Below, piece by piece: positions 44,688-54,464 of a DNA stretch of 64,000 nucleotides (positions within the stretch are counted from its first letter, which is position 1; every line of letters starts with the position of its first letter). The notes under the pieces are model-generated. The model was not told the DNA's origin. It saw only the letters and a program-made list of their open reading frames with translations, and did no database searches. The position numbers were made by a program, and so were the translations under genes. The DNA is from Algoriphagus aquimarinus (GTDB lineage Bacteria > Bacteroidota > Bacteroidia > Cytophagales > Cyclobacteriaceae): contig NZ_VORW01000001.1 in NCBI RefSeq assembly GCF_007997215.1, positions 806,001 through 870,000 of the forward strand, in the 5' to 3' direction.

Positions 44688-45734
44688 GTGAATAGTATCC
44701 TTATCCTTACGCTACTAAGCATTGGCTGTACTTCCGTCTCATCTTCTGATAGAGGCAGTGATTTCACCCCGCCTATTAGCGACACTCTCAACTATACAAA
44801 TCCTGTTTTTGAACCTTTATTGGCAGATCCTTCAGTGGTTCAAGTTGGTGATGAATTCTATGCCTATGGCACGGAGGACAACTGGGGAGACGAAGGTGGC
44901 TACCATTTGGTACCTGTGATCAAATCTAAAGATCTGGTCAACTGGGAAATGGTGGGCAACTCAATGGCCAAAAAGCCTGATTGGAAAGAGCGAGGTGGCA
45001 TTTGGGCTCCGGACGTTACTCAGGTAGGAGAGCAATTCTACATGTACTATTCCTTTTCCACTTGGGGAGATCCTAATCCGGGAATCGGTTTGGCAATTGC
45101 AGATAAGCCTGAAGGGCCATTTGTAGACCAAGGGAAAGTATTTGACTCTGAAGAAATCGGCGTAGCCAATTCTATAGATCCGTTTTTTATGGAAAATGAC
45201 GGGAAGAAATACCTGATATGGGGAAGTTTCCATGGCTTGTATCTTAACGAATTGACTGCTGATGGAAAGAAGCCGATTGGAGGCAAAATCCAAATTGCGG
45301 GGAATCACCTAGAGGCTGCTTATGTCTATCAAAAAGATGGGTATTATTACCTTTTTGGCTCAGCTGGTACTTGTTGCGAAGGAGCCAATAGCACGTATAA
45401 AGTTTTGGTTGGTAGATCTAAGTATTTAGCGGGGCCTTATTTAGATCAGGAGGGTACTAGTTTGTTGGATCCCGATTCAGGGACTTTAGTCGTTGGAGCA
45501 AACAAAAGCGAGAATGGCTATGCCGGCCCAGGTCATAATGCTGAAATCATAACTGATAAGGCCGGTCAAGATTGGCTCCTCTATCATGGCATGGCCAAGA
45601 AAAGGCCTAAACTTGCCAATGGTACAAATCGCAGAGTTCTGCTTTTGGATAAGATAACCTGGATAAATGACTGGCCTAGTATTGCCGAAAGAGAGCCTAG
45701 TTTTAACTCTCAGTCATCTCCTGTTTTGGAATAG
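44688..45734 (+). CDS. GH43 family glycosidase, lipoprotein (arabinanase/arabinofuranosidase type)
   Basis: A 348-residue protein starting at GTG (in-frame stop 27 bases upstream, no ATG fits). The lipobox LSIGC gives Cys14, so it is membrane anchored. The five-bladed GH43 site is visible: general base Asp47 (LLADPSVVQ), pKa-tuning Asp in NSIDPFF and acid Glu in NHLEAAYV. GH43 enzymes cut arabinan, arabinoxylan or related chains. It heads a co-directional group with GH127, GH2 and aldose 1-epimerase genes, which together fit stripping of L-arabinofuranose and galactose from pectic arabinogalactan. The gap to the next gene is 259 bases. Confidence 0.9.
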   Translation: MNSILILTLLSIGCTSVSSSDRGSDFTPPISDTLNYTNPVFEPLLADPSVVQVGDEFYAYGTEDNWGDEGGYHLVPVIKSKDLVNWEMVGNSMAKKPDWKERGGIWAPDVTQVGEQFYMYYSFSTWGDPNPGIGLAIADKPEGPFVDQGKVFDSEEIGVANSIDPFFMENDGKKYLIWGSFHGLYLNELTADGKKPIGGKIQIAGNHLEAAYVYQKDGYYYLFGSAGTCCEGANSTYKVLVGRSKYLAGPYLDQEGTSLLDPDSGTLVVGANKSENGYAGPGHNAEIITDKAGQDWLLYHGMAKKRPKLANGTNRRVLLLDKITWINDWPSIAEREPSFNSQSSPVLE

Positions 45735-45893
45735 CTTTATACAAAGATCTGAAAAAGAAGCAAGTGAATATTTGGGCGAAGGTTGGAGGCATTGGCGTAT
45801 TGCCTCAGATAATCTGGGTCATTATAGAATTTCATTATTACCTTGGCATTTAAAGTCAATGTTTATTTCAATTACAATAACCCCAAACCTATT

Positions 45894-46013
45894 ATGAAAA
45901 AGACCTACACTAGAAATACTACTAAGATAAAGCCTAGTTTGAAACAAGGAGTTTCCCTTTCAGGGTCGTTCATTGTCCCAAAACCTGCTAGTAATGTTAA
46001 AAAACCGCTTTAA
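45894..46013 (+). CDS. Possible 39-codon small ORF upstream of GH127
   Basis: ATG at 45894 opens 39 codons (MKKTYTRNTTKIKPSLKQGV...) ending in TAA at 46011-46013, overlapping the start of the GH127 gene in another frame. It is basic, without signal peptide or homologue that I know. It could be a leader ORF that couples translation of GH127 or simply chance. Confidence 0.2.
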   Translation: MKKTYTRNTTKIKPSLKQGVSLSGSFIVPKPASNVKKPL

Positions 46014-48135
46014 ATCAATTCTAGCACTAGTTATTTGTGCAGGGCTGATTTCTTGTACTACTGGAAATGATTCCAATAATTCGGTCACACTAGTTGACCG
46101 AATTCCTACGGAAAATACAAATCAATTTTATGTCAGCAATCGGGCGCCTTTGGCGCCCAGTGCGCTGATCAAACTTCCTGTTGGCTCGGTGAAGCCTGAA
46201 GGATTTCTCAAAGAATATCTTATTCGTCAGAAAAATGGATTAACCGGAAATCTAGGGGAAATCTCTGCCTGGCTTCAAAAAGAAAATAACGCCTGGCTAT
46301 CTAAGGATGGAACTGGAGAATGGGGCTGGGAAGAAGTGCCTTACTGGCTGAAAGGCTATGCCAACATAGGCTACATCATGAATGATCAGCCCATGATCGA
46401 AGAATCCATGATCTGGCTGGAAGCTGTGCTGACTAGTCAGCGAGAAAATGGAGACTTTGGTCCTAAGCTCATGGATGGGGATCATCCAGATTTTTGGGCA
46501 AAGATGATCATGCTTTATTGTTTGCAGTCTTATTATGAGTATTCACAGGATGAGCGTGTCATAGCTCTGATGACCAACTATTTCAAGTATGAGTTGACGG
46601 TTCCTGATGAAGAATTTTTAGAAGGATACTGGCAGCGACTTCGTGGAGGAGACAATCTTCACAGCGTTTTATGGCTTTATAACCGTACTGGAGACAAATT
46701 TTTGCTAGAGTTGGCAGAGAAAATCCATCAAAACACCTCAGATTGGGCAGGGAGAGATTTGCCGATTGAGCAGGTGAGAAATCACTACGAAGTACGTGAT
46801 GGAGGAGAAGTCCCGGATTGGTATCGTGATCAGGTGGATTGGCACAATGTGAACCATGCTCAGGCTTTTCGTGAGCCAGCTCAGTATTACTTACTGACCA
46901 AAAACGAGAAAGACCTTCAGGCGACTTATGAAAATTTTAAAATCATCCGTGAACATTTCGGTCAGGTTCCTGGCGGGATGTTTGGTTCGGATGAGAATGC
47001 ACGTCCTGGTTATGCGGACCCGCGGCAAGGTGTAGAAACTTGTGGAATGGTGGAGCAGATGAACTCAGATGAGCATTTGCTGAGAATCACAGGCGATCCA
47101 TTCTGGGCAGATCATGCCGAGGAAGTGGCTTTCAACACCTATCCTGCGGCTGTAATGCCGGATTTCAAATCACTGCATTACATCACTTCACCGAATATGG
47201 CTTTGCTGGATGCGGAAAATCACTCACCAGGAATCGCCAATAGCGGCCCTTTCCTGATGATGAATCCTTTCAGCTCAAGATGTTGTCAACATAATCACTC
47301 GCAGGGATGGCCCTATTTCATAGAAAATCTGTGGATGGCAACTCCTGACAATGGCGTCGTGGCGGCGATGTATGGAGCAAGCAAAGTGACTGTGAAAGTC
47401 GGTGATGGTACTGAAGTGAACATCGAAGAAACCACACATTATCCATTTGAAGAGGAAATCAAGTTTGCTGTGACCACAGAAAAAACAGTTGAATTCCCAC
47501 TTTACTTACGCATTCCAGCTTGGGCGAAAGGAGCTTCAATCACGGTAAATGGTGAGGTCATGAAAGACAATATATCTGGAATTGGCTATGCGAAGATCAG
47601 CAGAATCTGGGCAAATGGAGATCAGGTAGCACTGAAGCTTCCTATGGAAATCCAGACCAAAATTTGGGAGAAAAACAGCAATAGCCTGAGTGTAAGCCGA
47701 GGTCCTTTGACTTATTCTTTAAAGATTAGAGAGAAGTATTTCAAAAAAGACAGCGACCAAACAGCCATTTGGGATTCTAAATGGCAAAAAGGAGCAGACA
47801 CTAAGAAGTGGCCTTCTTGGGAGATTCACCCGGTGACGGATTGGAACTACAGTTTGGTTGTGGATGAAAATGATCCCGCATCTTCATTTGAAGTGATGGA
47901 AGGTCATTGGCCGAAATCTGACTTTCCATTCTCACTGGAGGAAGTTCCGATTAAAATAGTGGCCAAAGCCCGACAGATTCCAGAATGGCAATTGGATCAA
48001 TACGGGTTGGTGGGAGAATTGAAAGATCTTCCAAAGACTTCCGATCAGCCTGTCGTGGATGTGACCCTGGTGCCTATGGGTGCTGCGAGATTGAGAATCA
48101 CAGCATTTCCAGAGCTTTTGAATAGCAATAACTAA
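45994..48135 (+). CDS. GH127-type beta-L-arabinofuranosidase, lipoprotein
   Basis: A 713-residue enzyme from the ATG at 45994 (a TTG 21 bases upstream is possible). Lipobox GLISC makes Cys21 the lipidated residue. The (alpha/alpha)6 barrel family GH127 (DUF1680) is shown by YWLKGYANIGYI, the E-x-C zinc/catalytic segment GVETCGMVEQM and the double Cys of SSRCCQHNHSQGWPYF, where one Cys is the nucleophile of the family. The C-terminal 250 residues are beta-sandwich domains. It releases beta-L-arabinofuranose from side chains; related GH146 cannot be excluded. It is 13 bases upstream of the GH2 gene. Confidence 0.9.
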   Translation: MLKNRFKSILALVICAGLISCTTGNDSNNSVTLVDRIPTENTNQFYVSNRAPLAPSALIKLPVGSVKPEGFLKEYLIRQKNGLTGNLGEISAWLQKENNAWLSKDGTGEWGWEEVPYWLKGYANIGYIMNDQPMIEESMIWLEAVLTSQRENGDFGPKLMDGDHPDFWAKMIMLYCLQSYYEYSQDERVIALMTNYFKYELTVPDEEFLEGYWQRLRGGDNLHSVLWLYNRTGDKFLLELAEKIHQNTSDWAGRDLPIEQVRNHYEVRDGGEVPDWYRDQVDWHNVNHAQAFREPAQYYLLTKNEKDLQATYENFKIIREHFGQVPGGMFGSDENARPGYADPRQGVETCGMVEQMNSDEHLLRITGDPFWADHAEEVAFNTYPAAVMPDFKSLHYITSPNMALLDAENHSPGIANSGPFLMMNPFSSRCCQHNHSQGWPYFIENLWMATPDNGVVAAMYGASKVTVKVGDGTEVNIEETTHYPFEEEIKFAVTTEKTVEFPLYLRIPAWAKGASITVNGEVMKDNISGIGYAKISRIWANGDQVALKLPMEIQTKIWEKNSNSLSVSRGPLTYSLKIREKYFKKDSDQTAIWDSKWQKGADTKKWPSWEIHPVTDWNYSLVVDENDPASSFEVMEGHWPKSDFPFSLEEVPIKIVAKARQIPEWQLDQYGLVGELKDLPKTSDQPVVDVTLVPMGAARLRITAFPELLNSNN

Positions 48136-48148
48136 TAAACCTATACTT

Positions 48149-49993
48149 ATGAAGAAAACACTTATTTTTGGAGCATGCCTGCTTTTTGCGCAGCATATTG
48201 CGACAGCACAAACGAGCCAATACAAACCTGTAGAAGGCAAAATCATGACGGAATGGGCGACGCAGGTCACGCCTGAAAACGTCCATCAGGAATATCCAAG
48301 ACCTCAGATGACCCGTTCAACTTGGGTGAATCTAAATGGACTTTGGGATTATGCGATCAAGCCAAAAGGTCAGGCTGCACCGACAAGTTTTGACGGTGAA
48401 ATTCTTGTGCCTTTTGCCGTGGAATCTGCACTTTCGGGTGTAGGGAAAACTGTGGGCAAAGACAATGAGCTGTGGTATAACACGACTTTTTCAACTCCAA
48501 AAAAATCGAACAAGGACAAGGTCCTATTGCATTTCGGAGCTTCTGATTGGGAAACGGAAGTCTTTGTCAATGGTAAAAGTATAGGTAAGCACCGAGGAGG
48601 TTATGATCCTTTCGACTTTGACATTACAAATCATCTGAAATCAGGCAAGTCGCAGACTTTGCAAGTACGTGTATGGGATCCAAGTGATGAGGGACCTCAA
48701 CCCCGCGGCAAGCAGGTGAAGAATCCAAACAGCATTTGGTACACTCCTGTGACTGGCATCTGGCAAACAGTATGGCTGGAAACTGTACCGGCAGCATATA
48801 TATCTGGGTTGAGAAATACATCAGATATTAAAAGCAAGGAGATCATGGTCACTCCAGAGGTTGCAGGAGCCGTAGCTGGTAATCAGGTAAAAGTTTCTGC
48901 TTGGAAAGATGGAATCATGCTCGCTGAGCAGACAGTAAAGCCTTCCGAAACAGCGAAGTTGGCGATCAGTGATGCTCAGCTTTGGGCTCCGGGAAATCCA
49001 GTGCTTTATGATTTGAAAGTAGAGTTGGTAGATGGCAAAAAAATAGTAGACGCGGTGGGAAGCTATGCGGCTTTGAGAGAAATCAGCATGGCTGCAGATG
49101 AAAATGGCATTCAGCGAATGATGCTTAATGGTGAATTTTTGTTCCAATACGGTCCGCTCGATCAGGGATGGTTCCCAGATGGTTTGTACACAGCACCTAG
49201 CCATGAAGCGATGGTTTTTGACATCCAAAAGACCCAAGAAATGGGTTTCAATATGATCAGAAAGCATGTCAAAGTAGAGCCTGCGACTTGGTATCATGCC
49301 TGCGATAAAATGGGTATGCTCGTGTGGCAAGATATGCCGAGTGGAGATATGGGAAATGGCTGGGAGATGAAGCTTGCCGTGTTGGGAAGTGGAACAGATC
49401 GCGACAGAACTCCTGAGTCGGAGGCGATTTACAGAGAAGAATGGAAAGAGATCATGGATGATTTCTATAATTTCCCTTCTATCGTGGTTTGGGTACCTTT
49501 CAACGAAGCTTGGGGCCAGTTTAAGACGAAGGAGATCACTGAATGGACCAAAAATCACGATTCTTCACGTTTAGTGAATAGCGCTAGTGGAGGAAACTTT
49601 GAGATGGAAGGAACCAAGATCGCGGGTGATATCATCGATTTGCATAATTATCCAGATGCGAAAATGCCAGATCCTAAGATTTACGGGACGCAAAATATCC
49701 TAGTTCTTGGCGAATTTGGAGGGTTAGGACTTCCTGTGGATAACCATGTATGGCAGCAAAAAGACAACTGGGGCTATCAGAGCTTCAAGAATCAAGAAGA
49801 GCTTTACAATCGCTACGCTGGGCTAATTACTAGGCTGGGTGAATTGATAGAAGCAGGTCTTTCGGCTGCAGTGTACACCCAGACTACAGATGTGGAGATT
49901 GAGACAAATGGCCTGATGACCTACGATAGAAAGGTTATCAAATTTGACGTGTCAAAGATGAAAAGCATACATTCTCCTCTTTATAAAAAATGA
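48149..49993 (+). CDS. GH2 family glycosidase
   Basis: A 614-residue secreted enzyme (signal peptide ending IATAQ). Domain order is GH2: sugar-binding jelly roll (about 45-220; LNGLWDYAI, VFVNGKSIGKHRGGYDPF), immunoglobulin-like (about 225-320) and TIM barrel. The acid/base Glu is in WVPFNEAWGQF and the nucleophile Glu in VLGEFGGLG. At 614 residues it is shorter than LacZ and resembles compact beta-galactosidase, beta-glucuronidase or related enzymes of Bacteroidota. It overlaps the aldose 1-epimerase gene by 4 bases, which favours galactose as product. The specific sugar is inference. Confidence 0.9.
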   Translation: MKKTLIFGACLLFAQHIATAQTSQYKPVEGKIMTEWATQVTPENVHQEYPRPQMTRSTWVNLNGLWDYAIKPKGQAAPTSFDGEILVPFAVESALSGVGKTVGKDNELWYNTTFSTPKKSNKDKVLLHFGASDWETEVFVNGKSIGKHRGGYDPFDFDITNHLKSGKSQTLQVRVWDPSDEGPQPRGKQVKNPNSIWYTPVTGIWQTVWLETVPAAYISGLRNTSDIKSKEIMVTPEVAGAVAGNQVKVSAWKDGIMLAEQTVKPSETAKLAISDAQLWAPGNPVLYDLKVELVDGKKIVDAVGSYAALREISMAADENGIQRMMLNGEFLFQYGPLDQGWFPDGLYTAPSHEAMVFDIQKTQEMGFNMIRKHVKVEPATWYHACDKMGMLVWQDMPSGDMGNGWEMKLAVLGSGTDRDRTPESEAIYREEWKEIMDDFYNFPSIVVWVPFNEAWGQFKTKEITEWTKNHDSSRLVNSASGGNFEMEGTKIAGDIIDLHNYPDAKMPDPKIYGTQNILVLGEFGGLGLPVDNHVWQQKDNWGYQSFKNQEELYNRYAGLITRLGELIEAGLSAAVYTQTTDVEIETNGLMTYDRKVIKFDVSKMKSIHSPLYKK

Positions 49994-51144
49994 GCAAAAT
50001 GAAGAATCATTTCAATAAAATCCTTGGTGCAGCGGCACTGGGTATTTTACTTTACAGCTGCGATAGCAAACCAAAAGAAACTATAGCCGAAGACACAATG
50101 CTTGAGCAGGTTTTTGGTACAACTTTTCAAAACAAAAAAGTGGAAACATACGAGATCAAAAATGCCAATGGCATGAAAATGAAAGTCACCAACTTTGGTG
50201 CAAGAGTTACTAACCTTTGGGTGCCAGATAAAGACGGAAACCTAGTGGACGTAGTGCTCGGCTTTGAGACGTTGGATGCCTATCTGGAGTCTGGTGAAAA
50301 ATACTTCGGAGCAGCGATTGGACGCTATGGCAACCGGATTGCTAAAGGGAAATTCACCTTGGATGGAGAAGAATACACCTTACCAACCAACAATAATGGA
50401 CAGACGCTACATGGTGGGCCAGGTGGTCTTGACTATGTGATTTGGGATGTAGAAAAGTCAGGTGAAAATGGACTGATATTTAGCTACACTTCCCCAGATG
50501 GTGATGAAGGTTTTCCAGGAGAATTGAAAGTGAAAATGATCTACACGCTCACGGATGACAATGGATTCAAAGTGACTTATGAAGCAGAAACTGATAAAGC
50601 CACACCGGTGAATTTGACTCATCACTCATTTTTCAACCTAAATGGAGCTGGAAACGGGACTGTGCTGGATCATACACTACAGCTGAATGCCAGTGAATAT
50701 ACACCAGTAAATGAGGTGCTGATTCCTACTGGAGAAGTTGTATCAGTGAAGGAAACTCCTTTTGACTTTACCGACGCAACGACTATAGGCGCGAGAATCA
50801 ATCAGGAAAACGTGCAATTGACGTTCGGTGGTGGATATGACCACAACTGGGTGCTGGACAAAACAGGAAATGACCTGACTCAAGCGGCAGTGATCTCATC
50901 GCCACAGACTGGAATTGAGATGGAAGTTTGGACTACAGAGCCAGCTATACAGTTTTACAGTGGTAATTTCCTAGATGGATCAGTCACAGGTAAAGGTGGA
51001 AAAGTCTATGAATTACGATCAGCATTCTGCTTGGAAACCCAGCATTATCCAGATTCTCCAAATCAGCCAAATTTCCCTTCTACGATCTTGAAGCCAGGAG
51101 AGAAATACGAGCAGACTTGTATTTATAGGTTCGGAACGAAGTAG
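49990..51144 (+). CDS. galM: Aldose 1-epimerase, lipoprotein
   Basis: A 384-residue aldose 1-epimerase (mutarotase). Lipobox ILLYSC gives Cys24, so the enzyme sits in the periplasm with the glycosidases. Active-site residues are seen in GQTLHGGPGGLD (His), NLTHHSFFNLNG (catalytic acid His), FDFTD and CLETQHYPDSPNQ (catalytic base Glu). It converts beta- to alpha-anomers of galactose or glucose freed by the GH2 enzyme. The start overlaps the GH2 stop (ATGA). A 20-bp-stem terminator ends the operon. A remnant of a second copy of the 3' end lies at 58362-58421. Confidence 0.93.
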   Translation: MSKMKNHFNKILGAAALGILLYSCDSKPKETIAEDTMLEQVFGTTFQNKKVETYEIKNANGMKMKVTNFGARVTNLWVPDKDGNLVDVVLGFETLDAYLESGEKYFGAAIGRYGNRIAKGKFTLDGEEYTLPTNNNGQTLHGGPGGLDYVIWDVEKSGENGLIFSYTSPDGDEGFPGELKVKMIYTLTDDNGFKVTYEAETDKATPVNLTHHSFFNLNGAGNGTVLDHTLQLNASEYTPVNEVLIPTGEVVSVKETPFDFTDATTIGARINQENVQLTFGGGYDHNWVLDKTGNDLTQAAVISSPQTGIEMEVWTTEPAIQFYSGNFLDGSVTGKGGKVYELRSAFCLETQHYPDSPNQPNFPSTILKPGEKYEQTCIYRFGTK

Positions 51145-51151
51145 AATTATT

Positions 51152-51211
51152 TGCGTCCTCTTTTTATGTCTGATATGAATGTTAGACATAAAAAGAGGAC
51201 GCATTTTTTTT
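51152..51211 (+). terminator. Strong terminator of the glycosidase operon
   Basis: A 20-bp perfect stem (51152-51171 with 51184-51203; TGCGTCCTCTTTTTATGTCT and complement) with a 12-base loop and eight T. It starts 7 bases after the galM stop. Confidence 0.95.
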
Positions 51212-51371
51212 ACGCATAAGAAAAGTATCATCGCGAATAGATTATGACTTAAACAACATATTAGTTTCGACACGCTGTTTTTAAATAAATGATTACTTTC
51301 TAATTCTCTTTAGACCAATGATTTACAACAAAACAAAGAATTAGATTATATTACTTTTGAAAACTTTCGAT

Positions 51372-54300
51372 ATGTCGCCATTTAACAAAGAAAATTCAAA
51401 AGTCTCCAATTCAACCTCGGCCTCCTCCCAGGTTTTGAGCGATGGTACTAAGGGATTATTAGAAACGATAGAAAAAATAAGTGGAATTGGCTGGTGGAAA
51501 GTCAATTTACAAACAGGAGAAAACCAATGGTCTGACCAATTTTATAAGATCTGTGGATTGGACCCAAAAAAGAATCCTCCAAGCACTGACCTTGGGCTTT
51601 CTGTTATACATCCAGAAGATAAAATTCTTGCTGAAAAAGCTATTGAAAACAGTATAGTAAAAGGGGATCCATACCAATTGGGAAAAAGAATTATATGGCC
51701 TTCAGGAGAAATTAGGCATGTACTCTCTGAAGGGATCGTTGAATATGACAAAGAGGGAAAGCCTCTTTTCTTAGTTGGGACTTTTAAGGATATTACAAAT
51801 CTAAAGGCAAAAGAAAAACAGTTTGATAGTACCTCCAAAGAGCTCGTTGATATATTAGATTACTCTAGTGATTTAATTTTTTTATTTGATACTACTGGAG
51901 TTATCATCAGAGTTTCCGAAAGCGTAAAGGAGACATTAGGATATTCTACTGAGCAATTAATAGGAAAGAATTATGTGGATTTTTTGTACCCACCTGATTT
52001 AGGAAAAACCAACAGCGCGTTTAAGAGTGTCTTGCAAGGTGAGAATATTAGAAATTTTGAATTACGATTGATTGATTCAAGAGGAAATCTAATCCACCTA
52101 AATTGGTCTGGAAACACCAAACAAGGGACTAATCAGGTATTGGGGATAGCTCGAGATATTACTGAACAGGTTGAATTCAAAAAAAAGAGGGAAGAAGAAA
52201 AGCTACGAATTCAAACTATCCTAAACAGTTCGCAAGATTTAATTTGGAGCGTAGATAGGGATTTCAAACTAGTGAGTGCCAACAATGCTTTTTTTAAAAC
52301 CATGAAAAAGGGATTGCAATGGGATATCCAACTGGGTGACGATTTATTATCAACTGAATTTCAAAAAACTGAGCTGATTGAATATTGGAGGGGTTACTAT
52401 GAGAAAGCTCTCAGGGGTAAGGATGTAAAAATTGAAGAAAAATCAGAATCAAAAAGCCAGGATACCCCTACATTCTTCGAAACTAAAATAACTCCTGTAA
52501 AGGTAAATGGTGAGATTGTGGGTTTGGCCTGCTTTTCCAGAGATGTAACTGAAAAAAGAATCGCATCAGAAAAAATTAAAGCTGAAAATATGCAGCTTCT
52601 CAAAGGTCAAGAAATAGCTAATATTGGCTATTGGGAAACTGACTTAAAATCCAACAGTATTTATTGGTCTGACGAAATGTATAACATATGGGAAGTCAAA
52701 AAGAACTCCCGCACCGTAGATTTCGACTTTTTTTTCAAATCAATACATCCTGAAGATCGAAAGAGTTTTCTATACCATAAAAACAGGGCTTTACTTCAAG
52801 AAAAGAAATTGGACGTGGTGTATAGAATTATTCTTGCAGGGAATAGAGTTAAATATATTCACGAAAAAGGAGAAATTATTCACGAGGAAGAGGGAGGTTT
52901 ATTTAGAGGGACTTCGCAGGAAATCACCAAAGAGAAGGAAATTGAACTTGAGCTTAGAAATAGAAATATTTTTATAGAATCTACTCTTAACAATATTCCT
53001 TTGGGAATAGCGGTGAACAAAATCAGTGATGGGGAGTCAACTTATATGAATAAGGCTTTTGAAGATATTTATGGATGGTCAAAAACAGAACTTCTTAATG
53101 TTGATGATTTTTTTGTTAATGTCTATCCCAATACAGAATATCGCAATTGGATAAAAGCAAAAATTATTGATGATATGACTAGTGGCGATCCAAACAGGAT
53201 GTCTTGGAATGGAATCATCATCAACACAAAAGATGGAAGAGAAAGGATAGTAAATGCAAAAAACATTCCTGTTCCTGATCTGAATTTGATGATTTCTACA
53301 GTGGCTGATGATACTGATAGGTATCTGGCAGAGCAAGCTTTAAAGGTGAGCAATGATCGTTTTACATTAGTTTCTGAGGCAGTTTCTGATGCTATTTGGG
53401 ATTGGGATTTAGATAAAAACACTATCTATTTGGGGCAAGGCTTTCATAGACTTTTTGGATATCCAAAAGATCGAAACCAGGTGGATGGTAGCTTGTGGCT
53501 CAAAACTATTCATCCAGAAAATTTGGAAGAAATAACAGCTAGTAGCCGAAAAGCCAGAGAAGATGTTTCTCAGAAGTTTTGGTCGGAAGAATACCGCTTT
53601 AGGAAGCAGGACGGTACCTATGCTTTTGTAAATGAAAAGGCGATTATCATAAGGAACAAAAAAGGAGTTGCCTACAGAATAGTAGGTGCTATACAAGATA
53701 TTACCCAAGACAAGGAGAGGGATCAAGAGCTGGAGGTGACAAATGAAAATCTCAAAAAGGCAAATAAAGAATTAGAGCTTTCCAATCAAGAGCTAGAGCA
53801 GTTTGCCTATGTAGCTTCCCACGATTTGCAAGAACCCCTTAGGATGATTACCAGTTTCCTGGGATTGGTGGAAAAGCGCTACGATGCTGTCTTGGATGAA
53901 AAAGGGAAAAAGTACATTCACTTTGCAATAGATGGAGCAAGTAGAATGCGTGAGATTATTTTAGACTTGCTGGAATTTTCTAAACTAGACAGTTTTAAAG
54001 ACGCTAAATCCTGGGTGGATTCAAATGAAATCCTGGAAACCTCTCTGCTTTTTTTGAAAAAAAACATAGATAAAGCACGACCTGTTTTTCATCTAGATCA
54101 ACTGCCAAAAGTCTATGGACATAAAAACACTTTGGTTCAGTTATTTCAAAATTTAATCTCAAATGCTATCAAATACCAACCAGAAGGGCAAAAGGCTGAA
54201 ATCTGGATTTCATCTACTGAAAATGAGAAGGAATGGGAGTTTTTGGTTAAAGACAACGGTATAGGTATAGATAAGCAGTACCTGGATAAAATCTTTGTAA

Positions 54301-54464
54301 TCTTCCAAAGGTTGCATGTAAAAGGAACTTACTCGGGAACAGGGATCGGACTAGCTATAAGTAAGAAAATAGTAGACCTTCACGACGGCAAAATCTGGGC
54401 TGAATCAAAACTAGGCGAGGGTGCTAGCTTCCGCTTCACCCTGCAAAAACCAGTGAAGTCATGA
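51372..54464 (+). CDS. Cytoplasmic histidine kinase with six PAS domains
   Basis: A 1030-residue kinase from ATG 51372 (TTG at 51357 is the alternative). No membrane segments. Six PAS/PAC units follow each other, roughly 30-150, 150-270, 280-400, 410-530, 535-660 and 660-785, each closing with a variant of FxxDIT (TFKDITNLK, IARDITEQV, FSRDVTEKR, TSQEITKEK, IQDITQDK). Then a coiled coil, HisKA with His817 (FAYVASHDLQEPLRM) and HATPase_c (NLISNAIKYQ, DNGIGID, GTGIGLAISKK). A TACTTTTG -7-like element lies at 51352-51359, very close to the start. It overlaps the next kinase gene by 4 bases and heads a four-gene signalling operon. Confidence 0.93.
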   Translation: MSPFNKENSKVSNSTSASSQVLSDGTKGLLETIEKISGIGWWKVNLQTGENQWSDQFYKICGLDPKKNPPSTDLGLSVIHPEDKILAEKAIENSIVKGDPYQLGKRIIWPSGEIRHVLSEGIVEYDKEGKPLFLVGTFKDITNLKAKEKQFDSTSKELVDILDYSSDLIFLFDTTGVIIRVSESVKETLGYSTEQLIGKNYVDFLYPPDLGKTNSAFKSVLQGENIRNFELRLIDSRGNLIHLNWSGNTKQGTNQVLGIARDITEQVEFKKKREEEKLRIQTILNSSQDLIWSVDRDFKLVSANNAFFKTMKKGLQWDIQLGDDLLSTEFQKTELIEYWRGYYEKALRGKDVKIEEKSESKSQDTPTFFETKITPVKVNGEIVGLACFSRDVTEKRIASEKIKAENMQLLKGQEIANIGYWETDLKSNSIYWSDEMYNIWEVKKNSRTVDFDFFFKSIHPEDRKSFLYHKNRALLQEKKLDVVYRIILAGNRVKYIHEKGEIIHEEEGGLFRGTSQEITKEKEIELELRNRNIFIESTLNNIPLGIAVNKISDGESTYMNKAFEDIYGWSKTELLNVDDFFVNVYPNTEYRNWIKAKIIDDMTSGDPNRMSWNGIIINTKDGRERIVNAKNIPVPDLNLMISTVADDTDRYLAEQALKVSNDRFTLVSEAVSDAIWDWDLDKNTIYLGQGFHRLFGYPKDRNQVDGSLWLKTIHPENLEEITASSRKAREDVSQKFWSEEYRFRKQDGTYAFVNEKAIIIRNKKGVAYRIVGAIQDITQDKERDQELEVTNENLKKANKELELSNQELEQFAYVASHDLQEPLRMITSFLGLVEKRYDAVLDEKGKKYIHFAIDGASRMREIILDLLEFSKLDSFKDAKSWVDSNEILETSLLFLKKNIDKARPVFHLDQLPKVYGHKNTLVQLFQNLISNAIKYQPEGQKAEIWISSTENEKEWEFLVKDNGIGIDKQYLDKIFVIFQRLHVKGTYSGTGIGLAISKKIVDLHDGKIWAESKLGEGASFRFTLQKPVKS

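Noticed and set aside
45667..45897. 76-codon frame overlapping the GH43 end (tail LGEGWRHWRIASDNLGHYRI)
   Set aside because: Largely out of frame inside GH43, no start signal; the protein-like tail is not a family I know. Could be a remnant but not supported.
48821..49558. 245-codon frame on the minus strand inside the GH2 gene
   Set aside because: Antisense to a well supported glycosidase, with no recognisable domain; it is a by-product of codon bias.
51357..51371. TTG start five codons upstream for the six-PAS kinase
   Set aside because: The TTG overlaps a TACTTTTG promoter-like element; the ATG at 51372 is preferred, though the leader would be very short.
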